Shown piece by piece: positions 32,962 through 42,727 of a stretch of 64,000 nt of DNA; positions within the stretch are counted from its first letter, which is position 1; every line of letters starts with the position of its first letter. The notes under the pieces are model-generated. The model had not been told where the DNA came from. It saw nothing but the letters and a program-made list of their open reading frames with translations, and made no database searches. The position numbers and the translations under genes were made by a program. The stretch is taken from the NCBI GenBank assembly GCA_018380885.1, contig JAGZSY010000006.1:1-64000 (forward strand), read 5' to 3'. The DNA is from Enterocloster asparagiformis (GTDB lineage Bacteria > Bacillota > Clostridia > Lachnospirales > Lachnospiraceae).

Positions 32962-33666
32962 TCACAAATTCGCCGCGCCCGACTCCTCCTCATGCTCCAC
33001 CAGGCAGTTTAAGGATTCCGGCACCGGATTCTCGCCGCGGGCAAACGCGTTGATCCGTCCGATGAAGAAATGCGATATGGGACCCACAACCAGGGCCGCT
33101 GCCACCGTGCCCTCGCGGATTCCCAGCACCTTTCCGGTCGCCGCCAGGGACAGAATCCCTGCCGCCAGCACCAGCACCAAATCAAAGGCGCGCTTCACAT
33201 GCCCAAAATGGAGGTTGAACCGGCGCACAATAGCCCGCACCAGCCCTTCGCCCGGCAGGATCAGCACGTCCGGCACTACCTCAAAGGCGATGCCAAGCCC
33301 CAGAAACACACAGCCGGCGGCCAGCACAATGGCGCTGCTGAGATAGGAATGGACCGGCCAGAAGGAAAACAGCCTGCTCCATCCGTCGATGCATGCTGAG
33401 AACAACAGCGCCGCGGGCAGCTGCAGCAGTTGAACCCGTTCAAAATCCCGGCCCAGGATCGCCGCCTGCAGAACAAACATGCCTGTGTTGACCATCATGG
33501 TGAAGGTTCCCAGGGAATAGGGGAACAGAAAGGTCAGCACAAAAGCAGGACTCGTAACAGGAGACGTCCCGAGCCCTGCTTTTGTGATCAGGCTGATTCC
33601 CAATGCACTGGCGATCACGCCGGCCATAAACATCGTGTAGCGCTTTATCAAATCCGGATTTTTCAC
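32962..33666 (-). CDS. YczE/YitT-like membrane protein
   Basis: 234 residues with five or six membrane helices. It matches the YczE/YyaS/YitT family: GVIASALGISLITKAGLGTSP near the start and VPDVLILPGEGL in the middle are its usual landmarks. Function is undefined; B. subtilis YczE is needed for lipopeptide production. The start is GTG at 33666, eight bases after AGGAG; a GTG nine bases earlier (33675) is too close to that site. It stands alone between the large RNA and PssA. Confidence 0.82.
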   Translation of the reverse strand: MKNPDLIKRYTMFMAGVIASALGISLITKAGLGTSPVTSPAFVLTFLFPYSLGTFTMMVNTGMFVLQAAILGRDFERVQLLQLPAALLFSACIDGWSRLFSFWPVHSYLSSAIVLAAGCVFLGLGIAFEVVPDVLILPGEGLVRAIVRRFNLHFGHVKRAFDLVLVLAAGILSLAATGKVLGIREGTVAAALVVGPISHFFIGRINAFARGENPVPESLNCLVEHEEESGAANL

Positions 33667-33807
33667 AGGCTTCACTCCTAAAAAATATTTTTAATAGCTA
33701 AATTTTTTTGTCCTTTCCATCATACCATTAAAAAATGGCCTCCACAATGGGCAATCCTGCCCAAAAGGAGACCAATAATTCAGCACTTATGCACAATATT
33801 TTTTAGG

Positions 33808-34488
33808 TTATCTAAAACTTTTGAAGATTTCCGAAATCATGGGGGCGCGGCGGATATGTATGGGATAGCGGGTGTACAAGAGCATCACCACCAGCGCCGC
33901 CGTGATCGCCGTCACCATGACCGCCAGCGTCATGTTGGAGGGCTTGCGGAACCGGAAATCCACGATAAACAGCAGTCCTACCACCACCAGCAGCAGGTAC
34001 AGACAGACCACGAACACCTTATCCGGCACAAAGAACTGGATCATAAACACCAGCGGCAGCGCCACCGCCATGGAGGTGATGGGAAGGCCCCGGTAAAACT
34101 TCTCCCCGTCCTCAGTGATCAGGGCGTTGTTCATCTCCATCACATTGAAGAAAGCCAGCCTTATGACGGAAGCCACACAGTACAGCGCGATAACAGTCAT
34201 GCCCAGGAATCCCCTCACGCCCAGCAGATAACAGATCAGCGCCGGAAATGCGCCGAAACACACCACATCGCAGAGGGAATCGATCTGGATTCCGAAGGCC
34301 TTGGCATCCTCGGACCGGTTCTTCTTGGTTCTGGCGATCTTGCCGTCAAACATGTCGCAGAGCCCGGAAAATGCCAGCAGCACCACCGCGGCCTTGAACC
34401 GTCCGTGTATGGCCTGCGTCATCCCGATCACAGAGGAGGCCAGGCTCACGTATGTGAGGATCACCGTGTAATCATAAAAACCTATCAT
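33808..34488 (-). CDS. pssA: CDP-diacylglycerol-serine O-phosphatidyltransferase
   Basis: 226 residues with about seven membrane helices. The CDP-alcohol transferase motif is present as CDMFDGKIARTK followed by GIQIDSLCD, containing the required DG, AR, G and two D residues. It makes phosphatidylserine from CDP-diacylglycerol and serine in the membrane. No decarboxylase gene is adjacent. It lies 23 nt downstream of the flippase-like gene and shares its promoter. GAAGGAG precedes ATG at 34488. Confidence 0.88.
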   Translation of the reverse strand: MIGFYDYTVILTYVSLASSVIGMTQAIHGRFKAAVVLLAFSGLCDMFDGKIARTKKNRSEDAKAFGIQIDSLCDVVCFGAFPALICYLLGVRGFLGMTVIALYCVASVIRLAFFNVMEMNNALITEDGEKFYRGLPITSMAVALPLVFMIQFFVPDKVFVVCLYLLLVVVGLLFIVDFRFRKPSNMTLAVMVTAITAALVVMLLYTRYPIHIRRAPMISEIFKSFR

Positions 34489-34511
34489 AAAGTAGCTCCT
34501 TCTTTTTTACA

Positions 34512-35552
34512 TTAAGTACATTTCGTCCTGCTCCCACGCCGTTTGATCAGGCAATGGGCGCCCGCCGTAACCACGGCGCTGAACGACAGCTGCACATAGT
34601 AGGCGATGCCGCGGCTGAGCACCATGCCCGGCAGCAGGAAATCTCCGTAGAATATCGGATCAAATATGGTCAGGAACAGATGCTCGCTGATTCCCATACC
34701 GCCGGGAAGCGGAAGCATATCCACCGACACGGAAATGGAAGCCTGAAGCAGCACAATCCGCCACATGGCCGTGCCGTGGAGTCCAAAGGACCGGTACACA
34801 AAGTACGTGACAAAAAACAGCGCCATCCTCTGCATGAAGGTCAGCAGCATCACATTGACCAAAACACGCTTGTGCTGTTTCAAGTACGCCGCCGTGTCCC
34901 CGTAATGGTCCATGGTCAGGGTCAGGCGCTCCTTCTTGGCGGCCAGACGGCGGAACATGGAAAACCTGCCCAGCATATCCAGCAGCCTCATGACGATACT
35001 GCGGGCCAGGCTGGTATGGAACACCAGGATCAGCATAGCGGCGCAGCATACGACATTGAGTCCCAGCCCCAGGTAAAAGACGGGCAGGACCTCCCACATA
35101 TAGCGCTCCATGGTGCCCCTGCAGAACAGCAATAAAAAACAGCCCACAGCTACCAGCACCAGCTTGTAGGTGATCGTCACGATCATCAAAACCACGGTAG
35201 CCACCGGCACGGGAATCATATTTTTTCGCATATACAGGATCTGGGCCGGCTGCCCTCCCCCCGCGGAGGGGGTGATACAGCTGAAGAAAAAGCCCACGCA
35301 GGAATACATGAAACACGTCCTGCGCTTGGAACGTATCCCCAGCGTGCCGAACATATAGTGGAGAATCTTGGACTCTCCCCAGATAAAACATACAACACAG
35401 CCAATTCCCAGCAGGAGATATACCGGTTCAGCTTCCGTTATGGTCTCCGCAATATCTCCCAAATCTTTTCCGGCAAACACACTGTAAATGGTCAGTGCGA
35501 ACACGATCAGCACAAAAGCCGCGTTAAACAGATTTTTCTTGCGCTCCGACAT
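34512..35552 (-). CDS. Flippase-like/LPG-synthase TM-domain (UPF0104) protein
   Basis: 346 residues, about eight membrane helices. ITPSAGGGQPAQILYMRKN and PLPGGMGISE are the hallmark loops of the lysylphosphatidylglycerol synthase transmembrane/UPF0104 family. The aminoacyl-transfer domain of MprF is absent, so it is expected to move or flip a lipid rather than modify it. Cotranscription with pssA supports a membrane-lipid role. GGAAGGAATTAAAGG precedes ATG at 35552. The promoter is at 35690-35718. Confidence 0.88.
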   Translation of the reverse strand: MSERKKNLFNAAFVLIVFALTIYSVFAGKDLGDIAETITEAEPVYLLLGIGCVVCFIWGESKILHYMFGTLGIRSKRRTCFMYSCVGFFFSCITPSAGGGQPAQILYMRKNMIPVPVATVVLMIVTITYKLVLVAVGCFLLLFCRGTMERYMWEVLPVFYLGLGLNVVCCAAMLILVFHTSLARSIVMRLLDMLGRFSMFRRLAAKKERLTLTMDHYGDTAAYLKQHKRVLVNVMLLTFMQRMALFFVTYFVYRSFGLHGTAMWRIVLLQASISVSVDMLPLPGGMGISEHLFLTIFDPIFYGDFLLPGMVLSRGIAYYVQLSFSAVVTAGAHCLIKRRGSRTKCT

Positions 35553-35689
35553 CCTTTAATTCCTTCCCTGACACAGCCCTGATGCCGTTCATGTCCCACA
35601 GTACAGCCCATCGCAAATTCCCGTGCGTACAGCGCCCGCTATATACACAGGAACCTATGAGGCATAATACTATCGTTATAAATACAATA

Positions 35690-35718
35690 ATCATAATCCT
35701 TTTAGAGCGTATTGTCAA
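35690..35718 (-). promoter_or_regulatory. Sigma-A promoter of the flippase-pssA operon
   Basis: Read leftward: TTGACA at 35713-35718, 17-bp spacer, TATGAT at 35690-35695; start near 35683, leader of about 130 nt. Confidence 0.75.
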
Positions 35719-35750
35719 ACTTTCTTTCCCAGGGAATCCCTTCCAAATAC

Positions 35751-37103
35751 TTAAACATCCACCTTGGGATAGCGCCTCCTGATCTTGCGGAACGTCAGCA
35801 TATGGGCCGCAGCCGTAATGGCCCAGGATACGGGGTAGGAAATGTACAGCACGTCCAGAGAGCGGTAAGCCGCAAACACGGTGAACACCCAGATAACGCG
35901 GAAGCCGCAGGCGCCGGCCAGTGAAACGAACATGGGCACCACTGAGTACCCCATGCCCCGCAGGCTTCCCACCATACAGTCCATGATTCCACAGAGAAAA
36001 TAAGTGCTGCAGATAATGGTCATACGCAGCATGCCGTAGCGAATCACCTCGGGGTCGGAGGAATAGATGTGCAGCAGGCTCCTGCCGCCCAGCACCGCGC
36101 CCGCGCCCAGAACGATCCCCACCCCGGTCACAACGCCCAGGCAGATGTAGAGGGTACGGTTTATGCGGGCGTATTTTCCGCCTCCCAGATTCTGGCTGGT
36201 AAAGCTCAGATTTGTCTGGTACACCGCGTTCATAGCCGTGTACACAAAGCCCTCCACATTGGAGCTGGCCGTGTTGCCCGCCATGGCGATGGAACCGAAG
36301 GAATTGACCGACGACTGGATCAGCACATTGGATATGGAGAAGATCGCTCCCTGCATACCGGCGGGCAGTCCCACCTTGACGATCCGTTTCAGCTTTTTCT
36401 TATATATTTTTAATTTTTTCAGCTCCAGGCGCAGGGCTCCGGGCGCCTTCATCAGGCTCCTGACCACCAGGATCGCGGAGATGTGCTCCGAGATCACCGT
36501 AGCCCAGCCCACGCCGTCCACACCCATGCCAAAGCCTACCACAAAGACCAGGTTCAGGCACACGTTCACCACGCCGGCCACAAACAGGAAATACAGGGGC
36601 CGCCTGGTATCTCCCACCGCCCGCAGGATGGCGCTGCCAAAGTTGTACAGCATGAGCACGGGCATGCCCAAGAAATATATCCTCATATATAATACGGACT
36701 GGTCCAGCACGTCGTCCGGCGTGCCCATGAGCTCCAACAGCGGCCTGGCCGCCGCCAGCCCCAGAATCACCAAAAACAGCCCGCTGAGTATACTGGTTGT
36801 GATGGCTGTGTGCACCGTCTCGCTGACATCCTTATCCTTCTGCGCTCCGTAATAACGGGCCACCAGCACATTGGCTCCCACCGACAGGCCCACAAAAACA
36901 TTGATCAGCAGGTTGATCAGCGAGGAGGTGGATCCCACCGCGGCCAGCGCCTGGCTTCCGGCAAACCGCCCGACTACCACAATGTCCGCCGCGTTAAACA
37001 GCAGCTGAAGGATTCCAGAGAGCATCAGTGGAACCGCAAACAGGAGAATCTTCCCCAGCAACGGCCCGCTGCACATATCCATCTCATATGATTTGTTCTT
37101 CAT
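35751..37103 (-). CDS. MATE-family efflux transporter
   Basis: 450 residues, twelve membrane helices in two repeats. The N-terminal half begins [19 protein letters not shown] and contains [14 protein letters not shown], a signature of the NorM/DinF-like MATE group. Transporters of this family export drugs or metabolites using sodium or proton gradients; the substrate here is unknown. ATG at 37103 is chosen; a longer frame to 37181 overlaps the divergent AsnA promoter region. It stops 33 nt before the operon promoter at 35718. Confidence 0.92.
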   Translation of the reverse strand: MKNKSYEMDMCSGPLLGKILLFAVPLMLSGILQLLFNAADIVVVGRFAGSQALAAVGSTSSLINLLINVFVGLSVGANVLVARYYGAQKDKDVSETVHTAITTSILSGLFLVILGLAAARPLLELMGTPDDVLDQSVLYMRIYFLGMPVLMLYNFGSAILRAVGDTRRPLYFLFVAGVVNVCLNLVFVVGFGMGVDGVGWATVISEHISAILVVRSLMKAPGALRLELKKLKIYKKKLKRIVKVGLPAGMQGAIFSISNVLIQSSVNSFGSIAMAGNTASSNVEGFVYTAMNAVYQTNLSFTSQNLGGGKYARINRTLYICLGVVTGVGIVLGAGAVLGGRSLLHIYSSDPEVIRYGMLRMTIICSTYFLCGIMDCMVGSLRGMGYSVVPMFVSLAGACGFRVIWVFTVFAAYRSLDVLYISYPVSWAITAAAHMLTFRKIRRRYPKVDV

Positions 37104-37221
37104 TATACCTATACTCCTCGTCCGCGTATCAATCGCCTGTCCGGCGCCTATCAGTGTATCACAGCCGCCGTGCTTTTGCAATCCAATGCAGGAAAAGTTC
37201 GATTTTCAGGCAAATTTTTTG

Positions 37222-37250
37222 TTGCGCCTTTTCTTTATTAGTGATACCAT
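37222..37250 (+). promoter_or_regulatory. Likely promoter of asnA-mntP
   Basis: TTGCGC at 37222-37227, 17-bp spacer, TACCAT at 37245-37250. A moderate match only. No yybP-ykoY-type manganese riboswitch is visible ahead of these genes. Confidence 0.45.
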
Positions 37251-37281
37251 AAAGTACATATTGCAGTGGGAGGAATTATCT

Positions 37282-38289
37282 ATGAAACTGGTTTTGCCAG
37301 AAAACTATGATCCCCGGCTAAGCGTCCGGGAAACACAGGAAGCGATCAAATACATACGCGATACATTTCAGAAGGAATTGGGCAAGGAGATGAACCTGGA
37401 GCGAATCTCCGCCCCCCTGTTCGTGGAAAAGAGCAGCGGTCTGAACGACAACTTAAGCGGCACGGAGCGCCCGGTACAGTTCGACGTGGCCGGAATCCCC
37501 GGCGAGACCATGGAGGTGGTGCACTCTTTAGCCAAGTGGAAGCGCATGGCGTTAAAGGAGTACGGCTTCGCCCCGGGCGAGGGCCTGTACACCAACATGA
37601 ACGCCATCCGCCGGGACGAGGAGCTGGATAACCTCCACTCCTGCTATGTGGACCAGTGGGACTGGGAGCAGGTCATCCGCAAGGAGGACCGGAACCTGGA
37701 TACCTTAAAGGACACGGTGCGCCAAATCTTTAAGATTATCAAGCACATGCAGCATGAAGTGTGGTACAAATATCCCGAGGCCGCCAAGCACCTGCCCAAG
37801 GATATCCATTTTATCACTTCCCAGGAATTGGAAGATCTTTATCCGGACAAAACGCCCAAGGAGCGGGAGAACCTGATCTGCCGCCAGTACGGCTGCGTAT
37901 TCCTCATGCAGATCGGCGACAAGCTGAAAAGCGGCGAACCCCACGACGGTCGGGCGCCGGACTACGACGACTGGCAGTTAAACGGCGATATCCTGTTCTG
38001 GTTCGAGCATCTGCAGTGCGCGCTGGAAATCTCCAGCATGGGCATCCGCGTGGACGAAAAGGCCCTGTCCGAGCAGCTGAAAAAAGCCGGCTGCGAGGAG
38101 CGCAAAAGCTTGCCCTACCACCGGATGCTGCTGAACGGCGAACTGCCCTACACCATCGGCGGCGGCATCGGCCAGTCCCGCCTGTGTATGCTGCTGCTGG
38201 ACCGCGCCCACGTGGGCGAGGTGCAAGCCAGCATCTGGCCGGATGAGATGCGCAAAATATGCGGGGAGCACGGCATTTTCCTGCTTTAA
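37282..38289 (+). CDS. asnA: Aspartate-ammonia ligase
   Basis: 335 residues, the normal AsnA length. It makes asparagine from aspartate, ammonia and ATP with a class II synthetase-like fold. Segments seen: [43 protein letters not shown] and the C-terminal [32 protein letters not shown] precedes ATG at 37282; the open frame upstream to 37093 is not used. mntP follows by 18 nt. Confidence 0.97.
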   Translation: MKLVLPENYDPRLSVRETQEAIKYIRDTFQKELGKEMNLERISAPLFVEKSSGLNDNLSGTERPVQFDVAGIPGETMEVVHSLAKWKRMALKEYGFAPGEGLYTNMNAIRRDEELDNLHSCYVDQWDWEQVIRKEDRNLDTLKDTVRQIFKIIKHMQHEVWYKYPEAAKHLPKDIHFITSQELEDLYPDKTPKERENLICRQYGCVFLMQIGDKLKSGEPHDGRAPDYDDWQLNGDILFWFEHLQCALEISSMGIRVDEKALSEQLKKAGCEERKSLPYHRMLLNGELPYTIGGGIGQSRLCMLLLDRAHVGEVQASIWPDEMRKICGEHGIFLL

Positions 38290-38307
38290 AGCCCGGAGGA
38301 AACGCAA

Positions 38308-38874
38308 ATGTCATTAACAGAGCTGTTTATCATCGCCGTAGGGCTGTCCATGGACGCGTTCGCCGTGGCGGTCTGTAAGGGCCTGGCCATGCCCCGGATG
38401 AGCTGGCGGGGCGCCGGAGTGGTGGGATTGTACTTCGGCGGCTTCCAGGCGGTTATGCCCCTGATCGGCTATCTGCTGGGTTCCCGGTTCCGGGAAGCCA
38501 TCACGGCCTACGACCACTGGATCGCCTTCATCCTGTTGGCGCTGATCGGCGGCAACATGATCAAGGAATCCATGGAAAAGGAACAGGAGTGCGCGGATGC
38601 GTCCCTGGATGTGCGCAGCATGACGCTCCTGGCGGTGGCCACCAGCATCGACGCTCTGGCGGTGGGCGTCACCTTCGCCTTCCTGACCGTGCCCATTGTG
38701 CCGGCCGTGTCCTTCATCGGCGTGGTCACCTTCAGCCTCTCCATTGTGGGTGTGAAGGTGGGAAATGTATTCGGCTGCCGCTACAAATCCCGGGCCGAGC
38801 TGGCAGGAGGTTTGATCCTGGTGCTGATGGGCCTTAAAATCCTGCTGGAGCATCTGGGCTATCTGAATTTTTGA
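38308..38874 (+). CDS. mntP: Manganese efflux pump
   Basis: 188 residues with six membrane helices in two repeats. [14 protein letters not shown] and [15 protein letters not shown] hold the paired aspartates used for Mn2+ transport. Exports manganese across the membrane. It is cotranscribed with asnA (18-nt gap, GGAGG before ATG) and ends at a strong bidirectional terminator. Confidence 0.95.
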   Translation: MSLTELFIIAVGLSMDAFAVAVCKGLAMPRMSWRGAGVVGLYFGGFQAVMPLIGYLLGSRFREAITAYDHWIAFILLALIGGNMIKESMEKEQECADASLDVRSMTLLAVATSIDALAVGVTFAFLTVPIVPAVSFIGVVTFSLSIVGVKVGNVFGCRYKSRAELAGGLILVLMGLKILLEHLGYLNF

Positions 38875-38891
38875 TTATCCGGTTTTGTATT

Positions 38892-38940
38892 AAAAAGGTC
38901 TGCCCCGGGCTGAGATTGCCGTCCGGGACAGACCCTTTTT
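38892..38940. terminator. Bidirectional terminator after mntP and the DUF2007 gene
   Basis: AAAAAGGTCTG on the left pairs with CAGACCCTTTTT on the right around a CCCGG/CCGGG inner stem, serving both convergent genes. Confidence 0.9.
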
Positions 38941-38945
38941 ATATC

Positions 38946-39206
38946 TTAATTCCGCGCCTCCTCAGGCGCCTCCGATTCCGCTTCCAGGCCCATGCCCTCC
39001 AGCAGCTCTTTGGCTTTGGGCACATCCTCCTCCGCCACAAAAATCTCCTCTCCGAATGTGGAGTTGCCTCCGTACAGGTTCATGATCCCCGCAGCGCCCA
39101 GATCCCGCTTGTAGGCCGGAACCTGGTTCTTCTCCAGCACCTCCAGTATCATCCCCGCCTGCAGATTGTCAGACGCCGTATAAATCTTCACAGCTTTGCG
39201 TTCCAT
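38946..39206 (-). CDS. DUF2007 family protein
   Basis: 86 residues. The pattern VKIYTASDNLQAGMILEVLE, a glycine-rich middle (GIMNLYGGNSTFGEEIFV) and EDVPKAKELLEGM match DUF2007, a small GlnB-like fold annotated as putative signal transducer. Ligand unknown. AGGAGG lies seven bases before the ATG at 39206; an ATG two codons earlier is too close to it. Acidic tail of about 15 residues. Confidence 0.85.
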   Translation of the reverse strand: MERKAVKIYTASDNLQAGMILEVLEKNQVPAYKRDLGAAGIMNLYGGNSTFGEEIFVAEEDVPKAKELLEGMGLEAESEAPEEARN

Positions 39207-39392
39207 GAACATTCCTCCTCTCAGAGTTGTATGCCGCTGTCTCTGTCAGTTCCTATCTAAAGCATACCACATTCCACCCCAAAAGTCATCGGCAGCGCCG
39301 CTATTTTCCGATTTCTTCCGAACGGACAGAAGCGCCGCCCGGCAGTCTCAGACCACCGGACGGCGCAGCCTCCGCAAGCAATGATTTTTATT

Positions 39393-40154
39393 TTAGCTGA
39401 CCCGCACGCCGCTGCCGTCGATCTCGTGACCCTCGATGGTACAGTTGGTGCGCATCTGGCCGGAATCCCGATCCAGGAAATACCAGTCTCCCTTGTACTC
39501 CTGCCAGCCCTTCTGCATATATCCGTCGTCGTTAAACAGATACCACTGGCCGTTGATCAGGCCCCAGGCCTTCAGATAATCGTCCTGGTACTTGTAGCGA
39601 TAGCCCCGGACCGACTGCTCCCAGCTGCCCCGCAGCACATTGCGGTACTGGTCCATGTCGTCCTCCGGCACCATAATGAAATAGTAGGTTTTGGACAGAT
39701 CCCCATAACTGAACTGCAGGGTATAGCAGCGGTTTAAATCATCGTAGAGCTTGCCCTTGCGGGATTCGCGCTCCACCGTCTCCTGGCGCACCACCGGATA
39801 GTGGACGCCCTCCTCAATACCGTAGACCGTGCACTCCTGGCTTACCTGGGTGCCCTCCTTGTCGTAGGTGATCATCCGGTAATCCAGCACCACCTCATCC
39901 AGCTTTACATCGCTGCCACTCCTCACCACGTGAAAGGTGTCCTCATCGGACGTCCTGTGGCCGTCCACATACTGAGTGTATCCGTCGTAAATCGGCGTTT
40001 TCCGGTTATTGATGTCCAGAATAACCTCAAAGGGCAGACTGCCTCTCGAACCGGCTGAGCCGTCCGAAGCCCATGAACCAAACGCGGAAGATAAACACAT
40101 CACTCCGGCGGCCGCCAGGGCTGCCAGACGCTTTATCAGGCTGTTTCGTCTCAT
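39393..40154 (-). CDS. Secreted protein with C-terminal cell-wall-binding repeats
   Basis: 253 residues. A cleavable signal peptide (basic start, hydrophobic core LAALAAAGVMCLSSAFG) ends near residue 28. The middle of about 150 residues matches no domain I know. The last 60 residues are choline/cell-wall-binding type repeats: INGQWYLFNDDGYMQKGW, then GDWYFLDRDSGQMRT. The protein is therefore exported and attached non-covalently to the wall. GAAAGGAGG precedes ATG at 40154. It lies 38 nt downstream of tyrS. Confidence 0.82.
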   Translation of the reverse strand: MRRNSLIKRLAALAAAGVMCLSSAFGSWASDGSAGSRGSLPFEVILDINNRKTPIYDGYTQYVDGHRTSDEDTFHVVRSGSDVKLDEVVLDYRMITYDKEGTQVSQECTVYGIEEGVHYPVVRQETVERESRKGKLYDDLNRCYTLQFSYGDLSKTYYFIMVPEDDMDQYRNVLRGSWEQSVRGYRYKYQDDYLKAWGLINGQWYLFNDDGYMQKGWQEYKGDWYFLDRDSGQMRTNCTIEGHEIDGSGVRVS

Positions 40155-40192
40155 CCGACATCCTCCTTTCTCATCCAGCGGCATAAAGGGAT

Positions 40193-41419
40193 TTATTTTA
40201 CAACCACCTTCATGAAATTCTTCTTACCGCGCTTAAATACCATGCCCTCGCCCTCGAACTGTTCGCGGGCGTACACGGCTTTCACGTCCTTAACCGGTTC
40301 GCCGTCCGCGCTGACGCCGCCCTGCTCCACGTTTCTCCTGGCTTCTGAGCGGGAAGCGGACAGGCCGGACTTGTGCAGAACGCTTAAGATATCGATGGAA
40401 CCGTCCCTGAAATCCTCATCTGTCAGCTCGCAGGTGGGCATATGCTCGGTGCTGCCGCCGGCGGAGAATAAAGCTCTGGCGCCCTCCTGGGCCTTGTCCG
40501 CCTCCTCCTCGCCGTGCACCAGCTTGGTCAGCTCGTGGGCCAGAATCTCCTTGGCGGTGTTTAACTGGCTGCCCTCCCATTTATCCATCTCATCGATCTG
40601 CTCGATGGGCAGGAAGGTCAGCATGCGCAGGCACTTGAGCACGTCGGCATCCGATACGTTTCTCCAGTACTGGTAGAAATCAAAGGGAGAGGTCTTATTG
40701 GGATCAAGCCACACCGCCCCGGACTGGGTCTTGCCCATCTTCTTGCCCTCGGAGTTCAGCAGCAGGGTGATGGTCATGGCGTGGGCGTCCTTGCCCAGCT
40801 TGCGGCGGATCAGCTCAGTGCCGCCCAGCATGTTGCTCCACTGGTCGTCGCCGCCGAACTGCATGTTACAGCCGTAGCGCTGGAAGAGCTCGTAGAAATC
40901 ATAGCTCTGCATAATCATGTAGTTAAACTCCAGGAAGCTCAAGCCCTTCTCCATACGCTGCTTATAGCACTCGGCTCTCAGCATGTTGTTCACGGAGAAA
41001 TGGGGGCCCACCTCGCGGAGGAACTCGATGTAGTTCAGTCCCAGGAGCCACTCGGCGTTGTTCACCATCATGGCTTTTCCCTCGGAGAAATCGATAAAGC
41101 GGCTCATCTGCTTCTTGAAGCAGTCGCAGTTGTGCTGGATGATCTCAGGCGTCATCATGGTGCGCATGTCGGAGCGGCCGGAGGGATCGCCGATCATGCC
41201 GGTGCCTCCGCCGATCAGGGCGATGGGCTTGTTGCCGGCCATCTGCAGGCGCTTCATCAGGCACAGGGCCATGAAATGTCCCACGTGCAGGCTGTCCGCC
41301 GTGGGGTCGAATCCGATATAGAATACGGCCTTACCTTCGTTGACCATTTTTTTGATCTCTTCTTCGTTCGTCACCTGGGCGATCAGGCCGCGGGCGACTA
41401 ATTCCTCGTAAATCTGCAT
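40193..41419 (-). CDS. tyrS: Tyrosyl-tRNA synthetase
   Basis: 408 residues. Class I signatures are HVGH (about residue 45) and KMGKT in place of KMSKS, then a C-terminal S4 RNA-binding domain ([19 protein letters not shown]). Charges tRNA-Tyr. AAAAGGAG precedes ATG at 41419, so the frame up to 41458 is not used. No T-box leader is visible in the 140 nt upstream. Confidence 0.96.
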   Translation of the reverse strand: MQIYEELVARGLIAQVTNEEEIKKMVNEGKAVFYIGFDPTADSLHVGHFMALCLMKRLQMAGNKPIALIGGGTGMIGDPSGRSDMRTMMTPEIIQHNCDCFKKQMSRFIDFSEGKAMMVNNAEWLLGLNYIEFLREVGPHFSVNNMLRAECYKQRMEKGLSFLEFNYMIMQSYDFYELFQRYGCNMQFGGDDQWSNMLGGTELIRRKLGKDAHAMTITLLLNSEGKKMGKTQSGAVWLDPNKTSPFDFYQYWRNVSDADVLKCLRMLTFLPIEQIDEMDKWEGSQLNTAKEILAHELTKLVHGEEEADKAQEGARALFSAGGSTEHMPTCELTDEDFRDGSIDILSVLHKSGLSASRSEARRNVEQGGVSADGEPVKDVKAVYAREQFEGEGMVFKRGKKNFMKVVVK

Positions 41420-41562
41420 AGCTAATTCTCCTTTTAATGACATGGCAAAGCCAGGCAAGCTCTGCCCGTATGTTATTAGTTTACCATATTTTCAATTTCA
41501 TGCAAGCTTTTAAGTCTTACGTTTTTTAGTCCCGGACCCGGACGGGGGGAGAAACCGCCGCC

Positions 41563-42522
41563 TCACGCAGCCTCCGTCCCCTGTCTGCCGCCTGTTTTCG
41601 CCAGGATCAGCACCGTGATCATGATGAGGCCGAAGCCCAGGAAATCCGGCAGCGTAAAGGATGTGCGCAGCCAGAACACCGAGATAATGATGGAGCTGAC
41701 CGGCTCCACGCCGGAGTAAAGGCTGCCCTTCAGCGGACCGATGATGCTCACGCCCTGGAGATACAGCCCGAAGGCCACCGCTGTCCCCACCACGATGACG
41801 CCGAACATGGCCGCCCAGGTGCCGCTGTCCCAGACCACCGAATAGTTCCAGGGACGCACCAGCAGGCACATGAACAGTCCGCCGATGAACATGCCAAAGC
41901 CCAGCACCTGGTAGATGTCGTAGCGGTTCACCAGGGTTCCGGGCAGGGTGGTGTAGATGACCGCGCTGACCGCGGCCAGCAGCCCCCACATGAGGCCCTG
42001 GGGCGTCAGCTGAAGCCCGTGGATATTCCCGTGGGTGCCGATCAGGAAGGTGCCTGTCAGGGACAGGGCGATGGCCAGCAGCTCCAGGCCTCTGGGCCGC
42101 CGCCTTCCTCTGATGCATACCAGAAACAGGATCAGCACCGGAGACAGGTACTGGAGCACCGTGGCCGTGCCCGCGTTGGAGGTCTGCACCGCCATAAAAT
42201 AGCTGAGCTGGCAGAAGGTGATGCCGCAGAGGGCGAACACCAGCAGGTGGCGGACGTCACGTTTGTGCTTAAAAATCCGCAGATTATTTTTACGATTTAA
42301 GATAAAGCCGTTGATGATCAGCATGAGCCCGGCAAAGAGCAGCCTCAGCGCCACCAGCCAGGGAGCCTGCACTCCCCGCTGCTGGAACAGGAACTGGCCG
42401 CAGCAGCCGGACAGTCCCCAGCACGCTCCGCCCACAATGGTCATCACCGAGCCCCTAAACTCCCCTGAGCGGGCCTTCTCTGCGGCCAAGCTCTCAGCTG
42501 GGACTGGTTGTTGTGTATTCAT
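41563..42522 (-). CDS. EamA-family (DMT) transporter
   Basis: 319 residues with ten membrane helices as two EamA repeats. Landmarks are GGACWGLSGCCGQFLF in helix 1, QTSNAGTATVLQYLSP, and EPVSSIIISVFWL in the second repeat. Members export amino acids or other metabolites; substrate unknown. AGGAAAAGTGAA precedes ATG at 42522. It is divergent from the DAHP synthase gene. Confidence 0.92.
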   Translation of the reverse strand: MNTQQPVPAESLAAEKARSGEFRGSVMTIVGGACWGLSGCCGQFLFQQRGVQAPWLVALRLLFAGLMLIINGFILNRKNNLRIFKHKRDVRHLLVFALCGITFCQLSYFMAVQTSNAGTATVLQYLSPVLILFLVCIRGRRRPRGLELLAIALSLTGTFLIGTHGNIHGLQLTPQGLMWGLLAAVSAVIYTTLPGTLVNRYDIYQVLGFGMFIGGLFMCLLVRPWNYSVVWDSGTWAAMFGVIVVGTAVAFGLYLQGVSIIGPLKGSLYSGVEPVSSIIISVFWLRTSFTLPDFLGFGLIMITVLILAKTGGRQGTEAA

Positions 42523-42598
42523 TTCACTTTTCCTACCTTTTCCATGTCTTTATTTATACTGTGAAAACTTATTTCTGTCAACATTTTCGCGGGAACTC

Positions 42599-42627
42599 TT
42601 GCCGAAATCTGGGATCTATACTATAAT
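42599..42627 (+). promoter_or_regulatory. Promoter of the DAHP synthase gene
   Basis: TTGCCG at 42599-42604, 17-bp spacer, TATAAT at 42622-42627; a leader of about 95 nt follows with no recognisable attenuator. Confidence 0.65.
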
Positions 42628-42727
42628 AAACCGTTGGAACGCAATCGCCCGCAGGCTGTGCCCGCGGCCCATTCCATTTAATTAAATTCGTACAAAATCA
42701 AGATATAGGAACGGAGGTACAAGACAG

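Noticed and set aside
35524..35718. 64-residue minus-strand frame with a hydrophobic start
   Set aside because: Its start is the TTGACA of a good promoter and its end overlaps the flippase gene; no ribosome binding site fits.
37183..38307. Possible manganese riboswitch for mntP
   Set aside because: mntP is the second gene after asnA, with an 18-nt gap and no structured leader at either gene.
41420..41560. Possible T-box leader before tyrS
   Set aside because: No specifier stem, T-box sequence or leader terminator could be seen in the upstream 140 nt.
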